The translations under genes and the position numbers were made by a program. A stretch of 64,000 nucleotides of DNA from Takakia lepidozioides. Taxonomy: Eukaryota > Streptophyta > Takakiopsida > Takakiales > Takakiaceae. Shown here one piece after another: positions 22,001 through 33,705 of this stretch (position 1 is the stretch's first letter; every line of letters starts with the position of its first letter). The stretch lies in the NCBI GenBank assembly GCA_030704615.1, contig CM060733.1, positions 70,058,001 to 70,122,000 on the forward strand, given 5' to 3'. The notes below the pieces were generated by a model, which worked only from the letters and a program-made list of their open reading frames with translations, was not told the origin of the DNA and did no database searches.

Positions 22001-23791
22001 CACTAAGGTTTTATTTATTCATATTCCACAAATCAAAACCAAGCTCCATTTCCACCACGTAACTGGTAGCAGATACTGCATAGAACCACTGTTAGGCTCA
22101 ACAGTAAGAACTGGTCAAAACCCAGGGTCCGTTGACAAGTTCTTTATCTATCCTTCAGTCTTGCTGACAAGTCATCATACCTTTTGTGTTGGGCTGTTGA
22201 GCTGGACCCAAAGACTTTTTGGGAGTGGCTGCACTAATCCGCATTGGCCTGCTAGAGCAGTAAATTCCGTTCATCTCAGACATAGCCCGGTTCCTCTCCA
22301 TTTCATCACCAAACCTCACAAAGCCATAACCCTTAGAGCGGCCAGTGTTGGGATCTGTGACAACCTTCGCACCTTTCACAGAAGGATAACGGGAGCGAAA
22401 AGTCTCTTGCAGAATGTAATCGGTCACATCAGGAGCCAAATCTCCTACAAAAATGGAGTGCTCTGGTCCAGCTTCAGGTCGCCTTTCTCCAATTCCAAAA
22501 GATGCCCAATTAAGACGTAAAGGTTGCTCCGTATTAGGCATTTGTGTACCATTGTAGTTTTGAAGGATGTTCTCTGCTGCTGCATGAGAAACAAACTCTA
22601 CAAATCCATATCCCTCTGAATACCCTGTCTGCTTGTTGCGAATGATTTTCACAGACTGCACCTGAAATTTTTCATCAACCCCCCAGTATTAACACAAGCC
22701 ATCCTGCCATTTAATTTAGTACTAGGCAGCAAGAATCTCTCAAGAGCCTTAAAGATAACAAGGGTGCACCTGAACAAGCAAATTCCCAAGTGTGTCCAAG
22801 TGTAGTCTGTAGACAAAGAGGACCCCATGTGACCAGCACTCACTTTGGAGCAAATCAAGAACGTCCATAGACAGTTTGATAAATGGAGGCCATGACCTGT
22901 GACCTCTTAGGTGGAGAAGTACAATACACATTTGGTCATAATACAAAAAACCCACTTGGAAGGAAATCCCCTCTTAGGGTCTGAGGTTTCTGCCCGGACT
23001 AGTGAGGTGAAACAACTGAGAGCACAAAAATCCGTTTCACCTTGTTTTCAAGCACCTCTGACCATCTACCTGGAGAGGAGTAAGGAAAAGCTCGAGTCTC
23101 ATAAACTTCACGGAAATAGGGTACAAAATGAGACAAGGATAACTGGCTCACACTCAGTAAGATGTCTAACTTGACTACTTGAACGACCCTTGGCCTCTTC
23201 TAACAATTACTCGGAACTTCCATCACCCTATCCTTTCGTGCTTAGTTCTCCAAAACAAGTCATCGGAATGCACAAACTTGTGCTTCATCTTACAAACTGC
23301 CAGGAAAATATTTCGATTGAAACACATTCCTAGACATGTTCATGAACAGGAATCATATTGCCCCACAAGGAAGTCTGGTAACATATGCTAAAATGTAAGG
23401 AAATAAGCAACCTTCAATCGTTTATTCTGTGGAATATTTCCTTGGAATACCTTTCAAAAGTACATGAAGAGCGTCAAATAGACATTGCACATCCAAGCAG
23501 ACATGACGGGGTCGGATTTTGACTCACGAATCATGTAACTCTTCGACGTTACTAGCCCAAAACATATGAGACAAGCCTTCCAAAACCACCTACCTCTCCA
23601 GTGTGCACAAAGCAGTTATGCAAGTAGTTCTCGTCCATCCAATACTGGAGGTCGCCTACCCAGAGGGTTTTCACTTCCTCGTGAGGCTGCTGCGATTGTT
23701 GCACGCCCGGTTGCTGCTGCATCATCATCCACTGCTGCCCTTCTCCGCCCTGCTGCACAGGAGGCCCTACACCCACAGGCGATTGCATCAT
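19075..23791 (-). CDS. RBP47: RBP45/47-type RNA-binding protein, three RRMs, six exons
   Basis: This is the only intact host-like gene seen. Exons (minus strand) are 23791-23594, 22661-22181, 20695-20601, 20144-20014, 19607-19511 and 19269-19075; all introns are GT-AG and the phases join, giving 398 residues, normal for plant RBP45/47. A Gln/Met-rich N-terminus precedes RRM1 (LWVGDL ... GYGFVEF, split by intron 1), RRM2 (IFVGDL ... KGYGFVRF) and RRM3 (IFVGGL ... GCGFVQF). The C-terminus is rich in Gly, Tyr and Pro. These proteins bind poly(U)/poly(A) RNA and go to the nucleus and stress granules. The final residues are VS-stop, but CAG/GTAAGC before the stop is a good donor, so one more exon could exist. 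The leader upstream of 23791 is GA-rich on the coding strand. Codons are undamaged, unlike all neighbours. Confidence 0.9.
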
Positions 23792-24689
23792 CTCTCTCCT
23801 TCTCTCTGATTCTTTTCTTTCTCAATAGTCTCTCTTACTTTCGTCCAAACTCGGTACAGTATCTGTCCGCTGTGCGACCCTTCCCAAGTATGACCGAAGA
23901 AACTCCCGGACAAATAGCTCTTTCTCTGCTTTCAAATTCTCCTTCCTCTCTACCCTTTCCTTCTCCCTAATCACTGAGTCTTAAATTCCGTTTCAACAGC
24001 CGCAAAGCAGCCCCAAGCTCCTTTCAAACACTCTCCAGACATGAACCACGCGAATGCTGCTGCTCCCGCACACAATCTGTGCTGCTCCCGCGCGCACTTT
24101 GCCTACCGGTACATGAGAGGGCGCCCAGCCGGGGCGCGGCCCTAAGCTACGCCAACCCACGGCCCAGAACTATCCCTCGCGCCACGTGCCTCCATCCCAC
24201 GAGCTAAGCCCTTTAAACCACCATCTTAACCCGGGCTAGTTACAAACCCTGGCGCCAGGTCACGTCGCTGTTGATGATGAGGATCCCTGCGACGGCGCCA
24301 TCGCTCCCTGGGCGTCCGTCGACGGCGCACACGGCCTCCGTCTAATCTCCGTGGACAGAATGTGGGCCGCGGTAGATCGGTTTTCGGGTGCGGAAGGCCC
24401 CGCTTGGGAGATCCAATGGTCAGAACTCGCAATCTCTGGATCGGACGGTTATGGACGTAGATAACGTTGACGATAGAGTTGCTGACTCCGCATTTCATGC
24501 ACCACCCGCACCTCGCCACGTGCTGGCTATCTGCCGAATTCGTGGCCAATATCTTCTTAAGCGGATAATAAACGGAGCCAAAGGTGGCTATACTTGGCTA
24601 TTCCTTCCAATAACTATAATAATAATATTTGACGCCTCCCCAAGGAAGCGTAAATCATGGTGTTCGAAGGAGGTGGACACCTTTGTGAC

Positions 24690-24780
24690 ACCAAGGGTGG
24701 ATTGAACCCACAACCACTTCTGAAGTTATATGTGCGTATGTGCCCATTACCACTGGGCTACAACTTGGTTGTCTCCCATG
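24690..24780 (-). repeat. tRNA-derived SINE-like sequence
   Basis: On the minus strand an A box (TAGCCCAGTGGTAATGG) and a B box (GGGTTCAATCC) are spaced as in a tRNA-derived polymerase III promoter. The fold between them does not make a full tRNA, so this is a SINE head or tRNA relic. Its body differs from the SINE copies at 42.7 and 45.2 kb. Confidence 0.5.
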
Positions 24781-24799
24781 ACTAGATAACCTTACCAAC

Positions 24800-26250
24800 T
24801 ACCAGCTGCGACTTCTGAGAACAACGTCCAAATAGATGGGCTACATAAAGTTTTATATGAAAAAATGAAAATTTATTTAATTTGATAGTAATTTGACAAG
24901 ATCGTTTTGATACAACAAGTTAGCAATTTTTATTTTTTTGTAAATTTGGATTATGAATGTTGTTTATATGATATATTTTTCATCTTCAATTCGTTTGGAT
25001 TTTGACTTAACATCGCGGTTTCGTGAAAAAGCTTCTAGTTAATGCATATTTGTTCCAGCGTTCATCATGTATTTTGTCTTTAATTAAAACATATTTTATC
25101 CGGCTCTCTGCAATAACATTTTGTTTTTCCATATTATTTGAAGTTATACACATGCCCAAGTTGTTTTGATAAAAATATTTGTCTTGATAAAATTTATTGA
25201 TATTTTGTTCTGTCACTTTGCAATACATTTGTCCACGTTTTTTTTATTGGCGAATTTTTGTCAGATTTCGACGTCAAAAAATAAAATGGAATATTTTGTC
25301 AAAAATCACCTGTTTTTTCATGGATGAATTCGCCAAATATGGATAATATATATGGATTATAATAAAGAGATGGATGAATTTCAGTGGATGAACAGAATGT
25401 ACTCCTATTTTTCGCAAAACTCTGTAGCCTCTTGTGTTGTTTTCCAAATTTCTTAGAAAATAGACTGCACCTGCCAGTCTATCCTTTTCACTCAAGCTGT
25501 GCAAAATTGGATGCCATCCTTGGGGCCGGTACATGTCAAAAGGAAGTTTCTGAGATTTGTAAGTATGTCAGTCTTAATATTACAAAACATTCTGGTCTAA
25601 TATGGGCACTTGGTTGTATGTGATAGCCTCCCGATAGCCTCTTGGGCCATGCAGTTTTACTACCATGGAGGCCGTTATATTTCGACGGACCCCTGCCGGA
25701 ATCATTATGTGAATACATGCAGGTCACCAGGTTCGGCAGACTTAATGACAATATTAATTTTTTCATCTAAGCTTCATCCGATTTTTTCATGAAAATTATT
25801 CGCCTCTTTCATCTACTCCAAGGGCAAAATTTTAAAATATTCACAATCTCTTAAAATGAATTTATTGAAGTCGGAATAGAGCGACCTCTACGGTATATGT
25901 TTTAATTAAGGGACAACTAAAATTGTTAAGCAATATTGAATTCTCATGTACACCTACTCAAAAAATATTGTACCAGCACATCTAAGGTGGTTATCCAGGT
26001 TTGCTAGACTACCTACTTCTCCCATATACATTCTTCCAGCTTGAGTGCATGCAGGCCCAGGTTTAATATTAAAGAAGGTGGTTATTTGAGCTGGAAAATA
26101 AACTCTGTAGGACTATTTGAGGCAGGATAAGATATAAGGTCATGCAGTGAATTGACAAGACAACTTGGTGGATAGCTGGATCACACCATGTCCAGACAGA
26201 CAGAACAAATTCAGTCCCAACCTATTGTAAGAAGAAAGCGGGAAAGAATA
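24800..26250. other. AT-rich stretch without recognisable gene
   Basis: No coding sequence, repeat array or element end could be supported. Short open frames here have no domain and low-complexity composition. Confidence 0.5.
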
Positions 26251-26677
26251 AGTATCAATAATTATGTTGGAGAATGGCCCCAAGAAATAAAGGATTCAGT
26301 CCACTCCTCGAATACAACCCCCAAATCACGCCTGACCATGAAGGCTGCACATTACAGGAGGAAATAGTACCTCCAATACAGTGCAAAACCCTGGCCATAC
26401 CTGGAATTCCCAACCAAGCAGGGGCCCTGCGCTGGACAGCAAGAGAGAGCATAATCTCCCTCAAAACCTCCTTGGGGAGCCGAAGCTCCTCAGGCTGTTC
26501 AAGGAGTATTACACAATTTTTCGTAAGGAGGAAAAGAATATAATCTCGAATGATAGATATCGGTGGCTCGTACCGAAGGCTACTTGCAGCCACCCAGCAG
26601 CCTTGGACCAAGAGAGCCACAGAGCTGAACCCACAACCTGCGGCAGCAGGGACAAGTCCTCCACTAGTCCCAAATAC

Positions 26678-27376
26678 TCATTTGCTTCTTTCTGCAGTCC
26701 CAAACACTCGGCAGGCCTCCTCAATGTTCCTGCATTTGGCATACATGTCAAGCAAGGCAGTATCTAGTGTGGTATCTGGCACAATTCTAGCCTTTTGAAT
26801 GTCAGCATGGACCTCCTTGCCCATCTCCCAGGCTGCGAGGCTGGCACAAACATTGGCAACACAGACAAATGTGACTTTGTTAGGGATCACCCATTGCTGA
26901 ATCATTTGCTCATAGGTCTCCAAAGCCTCCCGACCACATCCATGCTGGGCATATCATGTGATCATTGTGTTCCATGAGACCACACTGCGTTGAGCCCTAT
27001 TGTCAAATACATGATGGGTATCCTGTATGTCGTCGCATTCGGCATATATGTCAACCAAGGCAGTATCCAGAACAATATATGTCACAATTCTAGCTTTCAT
27101 GATGTCGGCATTGACAACTTTGCCCTTCTCTAGGGCTGCCAGACTTGCACAGACATTGACAATGCAGATGAACGTGACCTGGTCCGGTGTCACCACTTCT
27201 TGTATCATTTTCTCATAGGTCTCCAAAGCCTCCTTACAAAACCCATGCTGGGCATATCCTGCAATCATTGCACTCCATGACGTCGGCTCCATAAAACCAC
27301 GTTTCCATCCAACATGGATGGAAATTTGGCGCCGTATTTCCATCCACGGGGTTGGATGAAACCATATTGGGACCAA
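26678..27376 (-). pseudogene. PPR protein fragment (PLS type)
   Basis: Reading leftwards, successive pentatricopeptide motifs are visible: SWSAMIAGYAQHG, EALETYEKMIQ, VTFICIVNVCASLAALEKGK, DTALVDIYAECDD, SVVSWNTMIT. After a TGA near 26955 the same frame continues EALETYEQMIQQ, VTFVCVANVCASL and TALLDMYAKC. PLS-type PPR proteins bind organelle RNA, often for editing. The in-frame TGA stands where Gly is usual. The 5' end abuts a solitary palindrome at 27.3 kb. The N-terminal targeting sequence is absent. Similar fragments lie inside both CACTA elements. Confidence 0.7.
27283..27360. repeat. Solitary GGCGCC palindrome with promoter-like flank
   Basis: ATGGATGGAAATTTGGCGCC and its mirror TATTTCCATCC form one unit of the 96-bp family. 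Next to it is CGGCTCCATAAAACCACG, the same flank found beside array A at 13664. It looks like a mobilised or deleted end of the same repeat system, placed against the PPR fragment. Confidence 0.6.
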
Positions 27377-28269
27377 TCAGTGAACTTGGAATGGTGGATG
27401 GGGTGAGGAGGTATAGCAATGATTTTCCATATTCCATATTGATAGGGACCTCCCAATGAACTTGGAATGGTGGGTAGGGTAAAAAATACCACCTTGCTGC
27501 AGGATGAGCAATGATTTTACAAATTCCATTTTGAAACCCCGAGGTTTAAATTCATTGTCATGGTCCTGGATACAACGGATGTCGATATCAGAGGCCAACA
27601 TCTTTACGTGCACATCCTAGACACTGAATGTCAAATAGTGATGGTATGTTGCAGGGCCCCGTATCACTTTGCTGTCAGGCTTTGGCAACTCAGAAGGGCC
27701 TATGGCTCTTGTTGATTTCCATGGCAGCATTATAATTGCCTATTGCCGGGGTGGGGGTGGGGGCAGCGGGTGGGTAGAAGGTAGGGCGGTGGTTTGGATA
27801 TGAAGAGGGTTTATATATTTTTGATGGAACAATACAATATTATTGTTAACTATATTGTTGTGGGTGTGGGGATGGAGGATGCAGCTTCACAAACACACTA
27901 GCAGAACTTCCGTTGTTTGGGTGGCATCAGAAAGCAGATATACTAGGGGCCATTCTTTACTGTGTTTTACTTGTCCGTACCCTCATATTTATTATAATGT
28001 CCATAGTGCACATGTCTGACCACACATTCAATGGAAAGTTTTGCACTTGCATGCTTAGATCCACTCTGCATATAAGCATGTCCTTGTAATACTTGTGATG
28101 TTGTATTTGATTGGTGATGTGAGGTCATGTGAGGTCATGTAATGTTGCATTTGATTGGTGGTTGGCAGGGCTTTCTTAAGTTCAGCATACTTCAGGAGTG
28201 GATTGTTTATCAGTCATTCAGAATTGTGGCCTATGGTATGTGATATTGCAGAATTTTGAACAGATGAAA

Positions 28270-28277
28270 TTGATGGG
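28270..28277. repeat. Left 8-bp target duplication of the large hAT element
   Basis: TTGATGGG stands immediately before CAGGGTTGCA. The right partner at 53316-53323 is TTGATTGG, 7 of 8 identical. Confidence 0.6.
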
Positions 28278-28506
28278 CAGGGTTGCATACGTCAGTGACA
28301 TCACGTCACGTCGGACCTGACGCTGACGCGACCAACGTCACGTCAGTTTTGTCGAAAAATCAGTAAAACATGAGTTAGGTGAAAATATGCCACGTAGGTG
28401 GACACGTTGTATTCCAAGCGACACCTTGGCAAGTGAATGAATTGTTTTATAACTTACTCCATCCGCCAATATTTGAGATAATTTTTAAATCATTATTGTT
28501 AAATTG

Positions 28507-28700
28507 GTGCGACCTCCAAATGGTGGTGGTCGCAGAATTTATCTTATTTTCTAATAGTTGTGACCACCAGCAGAGGGGTTGTCGCAGCATTTTTCTTTTT
28601 TCTAATAGGTGCGACCATCAGTAGGGGGGTGGTCGCAACAATTTTCTTTTTTTAATAGGTGCGACCACCAGCAAGGGGGTGGTCGCAACAATTTTTTTTT
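28507..28700. repeat. GCGACC palindrome array, left end (outer part)
   Basis: Four units about 50-60 bases apart each have the form TGCGACCACC, an 8-base loop such as AGCAGGGG, then GGTGGTCGCA, with T-rich spacers ending in TAATAGG. The array continues at 33203 beyond the CACTA-1 insertion. Confidence 0.85.
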
Positions 28701-28707
28701 TTTAATA

Positions 28708-31700
28708 CACTACAACAGATCGCGGTATATCTGACTGCCGAGCCGTGGTAGTCATGGTTTTTCTGACTTTGACCATGACTTCCCTGTATTTTTGGATCAA
28801 ATGGGGCTTCACGTAGTCGTTGAAATGACTATGTGACTATGTAGTCCTCTGGGCGACTACTTTGGTAGACGTCGTCATGACTGCATGGCTCCGCACTAGA
28901 GGGATGGTTGGTCAACGATGGTTGACCAGCGCGAGCTCACCACCAAATAGTCGACAGAATGACTTCTAGTGCAAGCCTGGTAGCCAAAAGGTTAATTTTT
29001 TTTTAAAAATTGCTTATAGGGTTGCGCATGAGAAGGTTGGGACTTAGTTTTTTTTTTTTTTTTTCTCCTATGCGGTTTCTTAGTATCGAGCTGTTGTGTT
29101 GGGTCATGGAACGCAATGATCGCTGGATAGGGGCGTGGGATGGAGGCTTTGCAGACCTATTCTTGAGCTACTGATGCAGGAAGGGGCGAAGCGCAATTTG
29201 CACCGCAATCGCAATGGGCTCTTGGCTCCTGTTAGTACCATGATTTGGTATTCTTCCTGATGTTTACAAGGTTATTGGGAGAGAGAGCTTGGTCTTAGCA
29301 GTCCATGTTTCAATTGATGCCCGCTCAGCTGCACCGTGGTGGTTCTCACAGACCAATACGACATTACCTGACTACAGACACAAGCAACACACACAAGAGG
29401 TCCTATTGTGTTCATGGTCAGTCAAATCCTCCATGGGTCATGACACAAAGGTCGAGGACAATGTGGTGAGGGCACCTTCTTCTTCGACCTATTTCAGCCT
29501 GTTTTGACCTCTCATCAGACTCGGCCCTGAATTTCTTCACGATGGTGGGACAACCGCAATCACAAGGTGTGGCTTTTTCTTAATGTACCATGTAAAGTTC
29601 TAAGTTAGTCCATCCTGCAAATGTGGGCTCTTGGCTCTTGTTATGATTTGGTATTCTTCCTAATGTTTACAAGGTTCTTGGGAGAGTCAGCTTGGTCTTA
29701 GCAAGCTGCGTTTCAATCTCTGCCAGTTCAGTTGTGGAAATTGCAACAGCGGCACAATTGATAAAATCTGGCACTGCTACTCAAGGTACCTTCTTCAATA
29801 CATTTCACCCTGTTTTCTCCTCTTATCAGAATCGGCCCTAAATTGGTGAGGGCACCTTTTCTTCAACCTGTTTAAGTCTGTTTTGCCCTCTCATCATTAG
29901 GGTTGGGGTGTTTGCTGGAAGAGGGCCGGATTTCAAGCACAAGATTACCTATGATTCCCTGTGGATCCATTGCTACAAGAAACCTGCATGGGTAGATGGT
30001 GAACTGGAAGCCGCAGCAGCAGCGGCACAATTGATAAATTAGGCACTGCTAATGAAGGCAACCTTCTTCAACACATTTCACCCTATTTTCCCTTCTTATC
30101 AAAATCGGCCCTAAATTTTCAAGTTGAATTTCTGTAAGTTACTGGTTGAGTGAACCTTTGATAGTTTGCAGTGTGTGCAGGCCTGGCAGCTCTGGAGAAG
30201 GGCAAAGAGGTCCACGGCAACATTGTCAGAGCTGCAATTATACCACACGTCATTCTTAACAATACCCTCGTGGACATGTATGAAGGGAGTGTTTGACAGT
30301 ATGCTTGAACAAGATGTGGGTGTCGTGGAGTGCGATGCTTGCAGGATATGCACAGTTACGGCGTGGATGGAGGCTTTTGAGAACTATGACCAAATGATGT
30401 GCGAAAGGGAGAAGCCCAACCACTTTACATTCGTTTGTGTTTGCAATGTGTGTGTAAGCCTAGGAGCTCTAGGAAAGGGGAAAGAGGTTCATGGTGACAT
30501 CATCAAAGCTGAATTTGTACCAGATGTCATTATGAACACTGCCCTGGTGGACATGTATGCCAAATGTGGGTGCAACAAGCCTGATGCAAAGGGGGAGTTC
30601 GACAATATGGCTGAACGAGATGTGGTGTTTTGGAATGCCATGATTGCAAGGTATGGGATGGCAAGGCATGGGTATGGGATTAAGGCTCTGGAAACCTAAG
30701 AGCAAATGATGTGGGAAGGGATGAAGGCAGACCGGGTCATGTTCATTTGTGTTTATAATATGCATATGTGAGCTTAGCAGCCCTGGGAATGGTCAAAGAG
30801 GTTCATGGTGACATTATCAAAGTTGGAATTGTATCAGATGTCATTCTGAACCTTCCCCTGGTGTACATCTATGCTCACCAAGTGTTCAATAGAATCCCTC
30901 AACGATCTTTGATCATGTGGAATATAATGTTGGCAGGATTTACCAAGCATGGGTTGGTAGGAATGCTTTGGAGACCTATGAGCAAATGTTGCGCGAAGGG
31001 TTGAAGCCCAACCGCATCACATTTGTTTGTGTTTGCAATGCGTATGCAAGCCTGGGAGCGTTCTGTTGTAGTGAATACTTTTCTGACCCCAGTCAACGGT
31101 GGGACAATCAAGGCAAAAAAGGTGAATTCCTATTGGATTATAGAGAGTAGAAGATGCAATTGAGCATAGGAACTAGTGTGATAAGTTGAGTTGGGTGTTT
31201 CCTAGAACAATTCGAGGCTTTCATTATCAGCTGCTAGCAGCAAGGCAAGGGTGAATGCATGATTTTGGTAGAGGCATGGATAGCTAAAGGAGCAGGGATA
31301 GAGTGTGGGTCCAAATTCATTGAAGAGGGCCGGACTTCAAGATCCTATGATTCCCTGTGGATCAATAGCTACTAGCAACCTGCATGGATAGATGGTCAAT
31401 TGGAAGCTGCAGCAGTAGTGGTGGAATTGATAAATCAGGCACTACTAATGAAGGCACCTTCTTCAACACATTTCACCCTGTTTTTCCTGCTTATCAGAAT
31501 TGACCCTAAGTTTCCATGTTGAATTCTGCATGCTAGCTGGTTGAGTGAACCTTGACTTGACATGATACTGCCAATGTGACAATAGGAAAGCATCCAGAAA
31601 CAGGTAACAGAGATGAGGAGAAGCTGTGGAATGAATACTTTTCTTACCCAGTCAATGGTGGGACAATCCAGGCAAGAAGGTGAATGTCTGTCTGATTCTA

Positions 31701-33198
31701 GAGAGTAGCGGATGCAATTGAGCATAGGAACTAGTGTGATAAGTTGAGTTGGGCGTTTCCTAGAATAAATCTAGGCTGTCATCGTCAGCTGCTAGCAGCC
31801 AGGCAAGGATGTATGCATGATTTATGCATAGGCATGGATAGCTGAAGGAGCAGGGATAGAGTGTGGGTCCAGATTCATCCAAGAGGGCTAGAAAGAGGTC
31901 CATGGTGACATCGTCAAAGCTGGAATTGTACCGGATGTCATTCTGAACACTGCCCTGGTGACATATATGCCAAATGTGGGTGCACTAAGGATGCGAAAGG
32001 GAGTTTTCAACACTATGGCTGAACGAGATGTGGTGTCATGGAACGCGATGCTTGCAGGGTATGCACAGCAAGTCGGACGTGGTATGGAGGCTTTGGAGAC
32101 CTATGATCAAATGATGGTGGAAGGGGGTGAAGCCTGACCACATCACATTTTTGTGCATTTGCGATGCATGTGTAAGCCTGACAGCTCTGGAAAAGGCACA
32201 AAAGTCCATGGCAACATTGTCAGAGCTGGAATTTTACCAAATGTCATTCTAAACAATACCTTTGTGGACATATACATGCAAAATGTGGGTGCACCCTATC
32301 CTGCTAATTTGTTGTTATGCTGGAACAGTAGCAAACGTAGAAGGCATACGCATTTTACATCTGTTGTTATCAGTGGCATATGTAGTGTCATTTGCACTTG
32401 TCATACTATTGTTTTTGAGGAGCAGATTTTGGGACTCAGGTGCTATATTGTAAATTTGACTGGCAGCAGTTTAAGAGAAGCTCTTACAATCTACTGTTGT
32501 ATTTATGTTCTTTCCTGTGATTCTTGCCTGTGAATAAAGCATTCATTTGCAGAGTCATTTTTTGTGTCTTTGTTCTTCCCTTTGTTCTTCTCTTTGTTTA
32601 GTATTGAATATACTAACCCTAACTGACTAACCCTAATGAGATAAGCATAGTCGTGGCTCTGCCTGTCCAATACATTTAAAAGTTCAAAACAACCCTCATA
32701 TGACACCAACGTGTCCATATATCAACATGTCATAGTCAGGATCATGACTGCAAGACCTCCTCAATACATGCCACGTGTCCACATATTAGGATGTTTGTAG
32801 TCATGACAATGACTGCAAGACCTCCTCATTATATGCCACGTATCTATATATTAGCATGGTTGTAGTCAGGATAATGACTGCAGATCCTCCTCATGGATAT
32901 GCCACGTGGCAGTTTCGGGAGACGTCATATGGCGCGCACATCCACAAAACCTCCTGGACTTATTAGAAAGAAACACGTGTACAATTTGCAGCAGCACACT
33001 AAGTCATGTATGGTAGAAGTACGTATGACTGCCACATGACAGTGAGATGTATCACTTGGTTCATCTGACTGCAGTCATCCATGACCGACCATACTGTACT
33101 CATTGTATTGACTTGGTTTGCACGACTTAAAGTCATAGAAGTCATATGTATCGTTTATGAATACGGGATAGTCATATATACCGCGATCTGTTGTAGTG
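28708..33198. mobile_element. CACTA-1: non-autonomous CACTA element with captured PPR fragments
   Basis: Both ends carry inverted CACTACAACAGATCGCGG; the match extends over about 28 of the first 29 bases. The flanking 3-bp duplication is ATA on both sides (28705-28707 and 33199-33201), as expected for the CACTA (EnSpm) superfamily. Subterminal regions are rich in TAGTCAT/ATGACTGCA motifs. Length is 4,491 bases. No transposase domain is visible, so mobility would need a helper. The interior holds PPR-coding pieces (30160-32300) and modules shared with CACTA-2. It inserted into the GCGACC array: removing it with one ATA restores TTTAATAGGTGCGACC, the normal repeat sequence. Confidence 0.93.
30160..32300 (+). 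pseudogene. Captured PPR-gene pieces inside CACTA-1
   Basis: The first piece is open from 30166 to 30699 and reads PNHFTFVCVCNVCVSLGAL, GKGKEVHGDIIKAEFVPD, TALVDMYAKCG, ERDVVFWNAMIARYG. A second (about 30768-31060) repeats AALGMVKEVHGDIIKVG and ALETYEQMLREGLKPNRITF. A third, more broken piece lies at about 31895-32300 (MAERDVVSWNAMLAGYAQ in shifted frames). These are PLS-type repeats in the sense strand of the window. None has a start or a targeting peptide. They are probably transduplicated from a host PPR gene. Confidence 0.7.
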
Positions 33199-33202
33199 AT
33201 AG

Positions 33203-33340
33203 GTGCGACCACCAGCAGGGGGGTGGTCGCAACAATTTTCTGTTTTTTAATATCTGCGACCACCAGCATGAGGGTGGTCGCAGCAGTTTTTTTTTTAAAA
33301 TAACATGCGACTTCCTCATTCGACCTGAAGCGGTCGCAGC
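33203..33340. repeat. GCGACC palindrome array, left end (inner part)
   Basis: Three units follow the CACTA-1 insertion. The last ends 46 bases before the TATA box of the transposase gene. Confidence 0.85.
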
Positions 33341-33386
33341 ATTGGATTATGGTTCGTCGAGCGTGTGAGGCTTGGAGGCTGGAGGG

Positions 33387-33395
33387 TATATAAGG
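33387..33395 (+). promoter_or_regulatory. TATA box of the hAT transposase gene
   Basis: TATATAAGG lies about 310 bases before the likely ATG at 33706. The same TATATAAGG occurs before the kinase-like gene and a close variant before the RING gene. Confidence 0.6.
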
Positions 33396-33705
33396 TGGTC
33401 ATAATGCTCCTCACTTCTTTTGTGGCAAACACTTTTGTGATGAGTGAATGTTCTCTATTCTTTGAGCAAGAGTGTAAGCCCAAGAGGAGGGTGCGGACCG
33501 TTTGCTGTTGTGGCTTCCACCAGAGCCACTACAACAAATTGTCGAAAAGCACAATATTACATGGTGCATTGATCCACTTGGATTGATGCCGTAGTGTTGG
33601 GCCATCGCATTCTGTTCTAACTTCTATTGCTCTTGACAAATTTACCAAGTACACTAGTGTTCTTCGTTCAACCTTAAGTCTGTGGTTAGGGTTTTGGGTG
33701 TGAGG

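Noticed and set aside
24690-24780. A functional tRNA gene
   Set aside because: A and B boxes are present but the sequence does not fold into acceptor and anticodon stems; a SINE head fits better.
30469-30765. Minus-strand frame opposite the PPR piece in CACTA-1
   Set aside because: The plus strand carries unmistakable PPR motifs, so the minus frame is a shadow.
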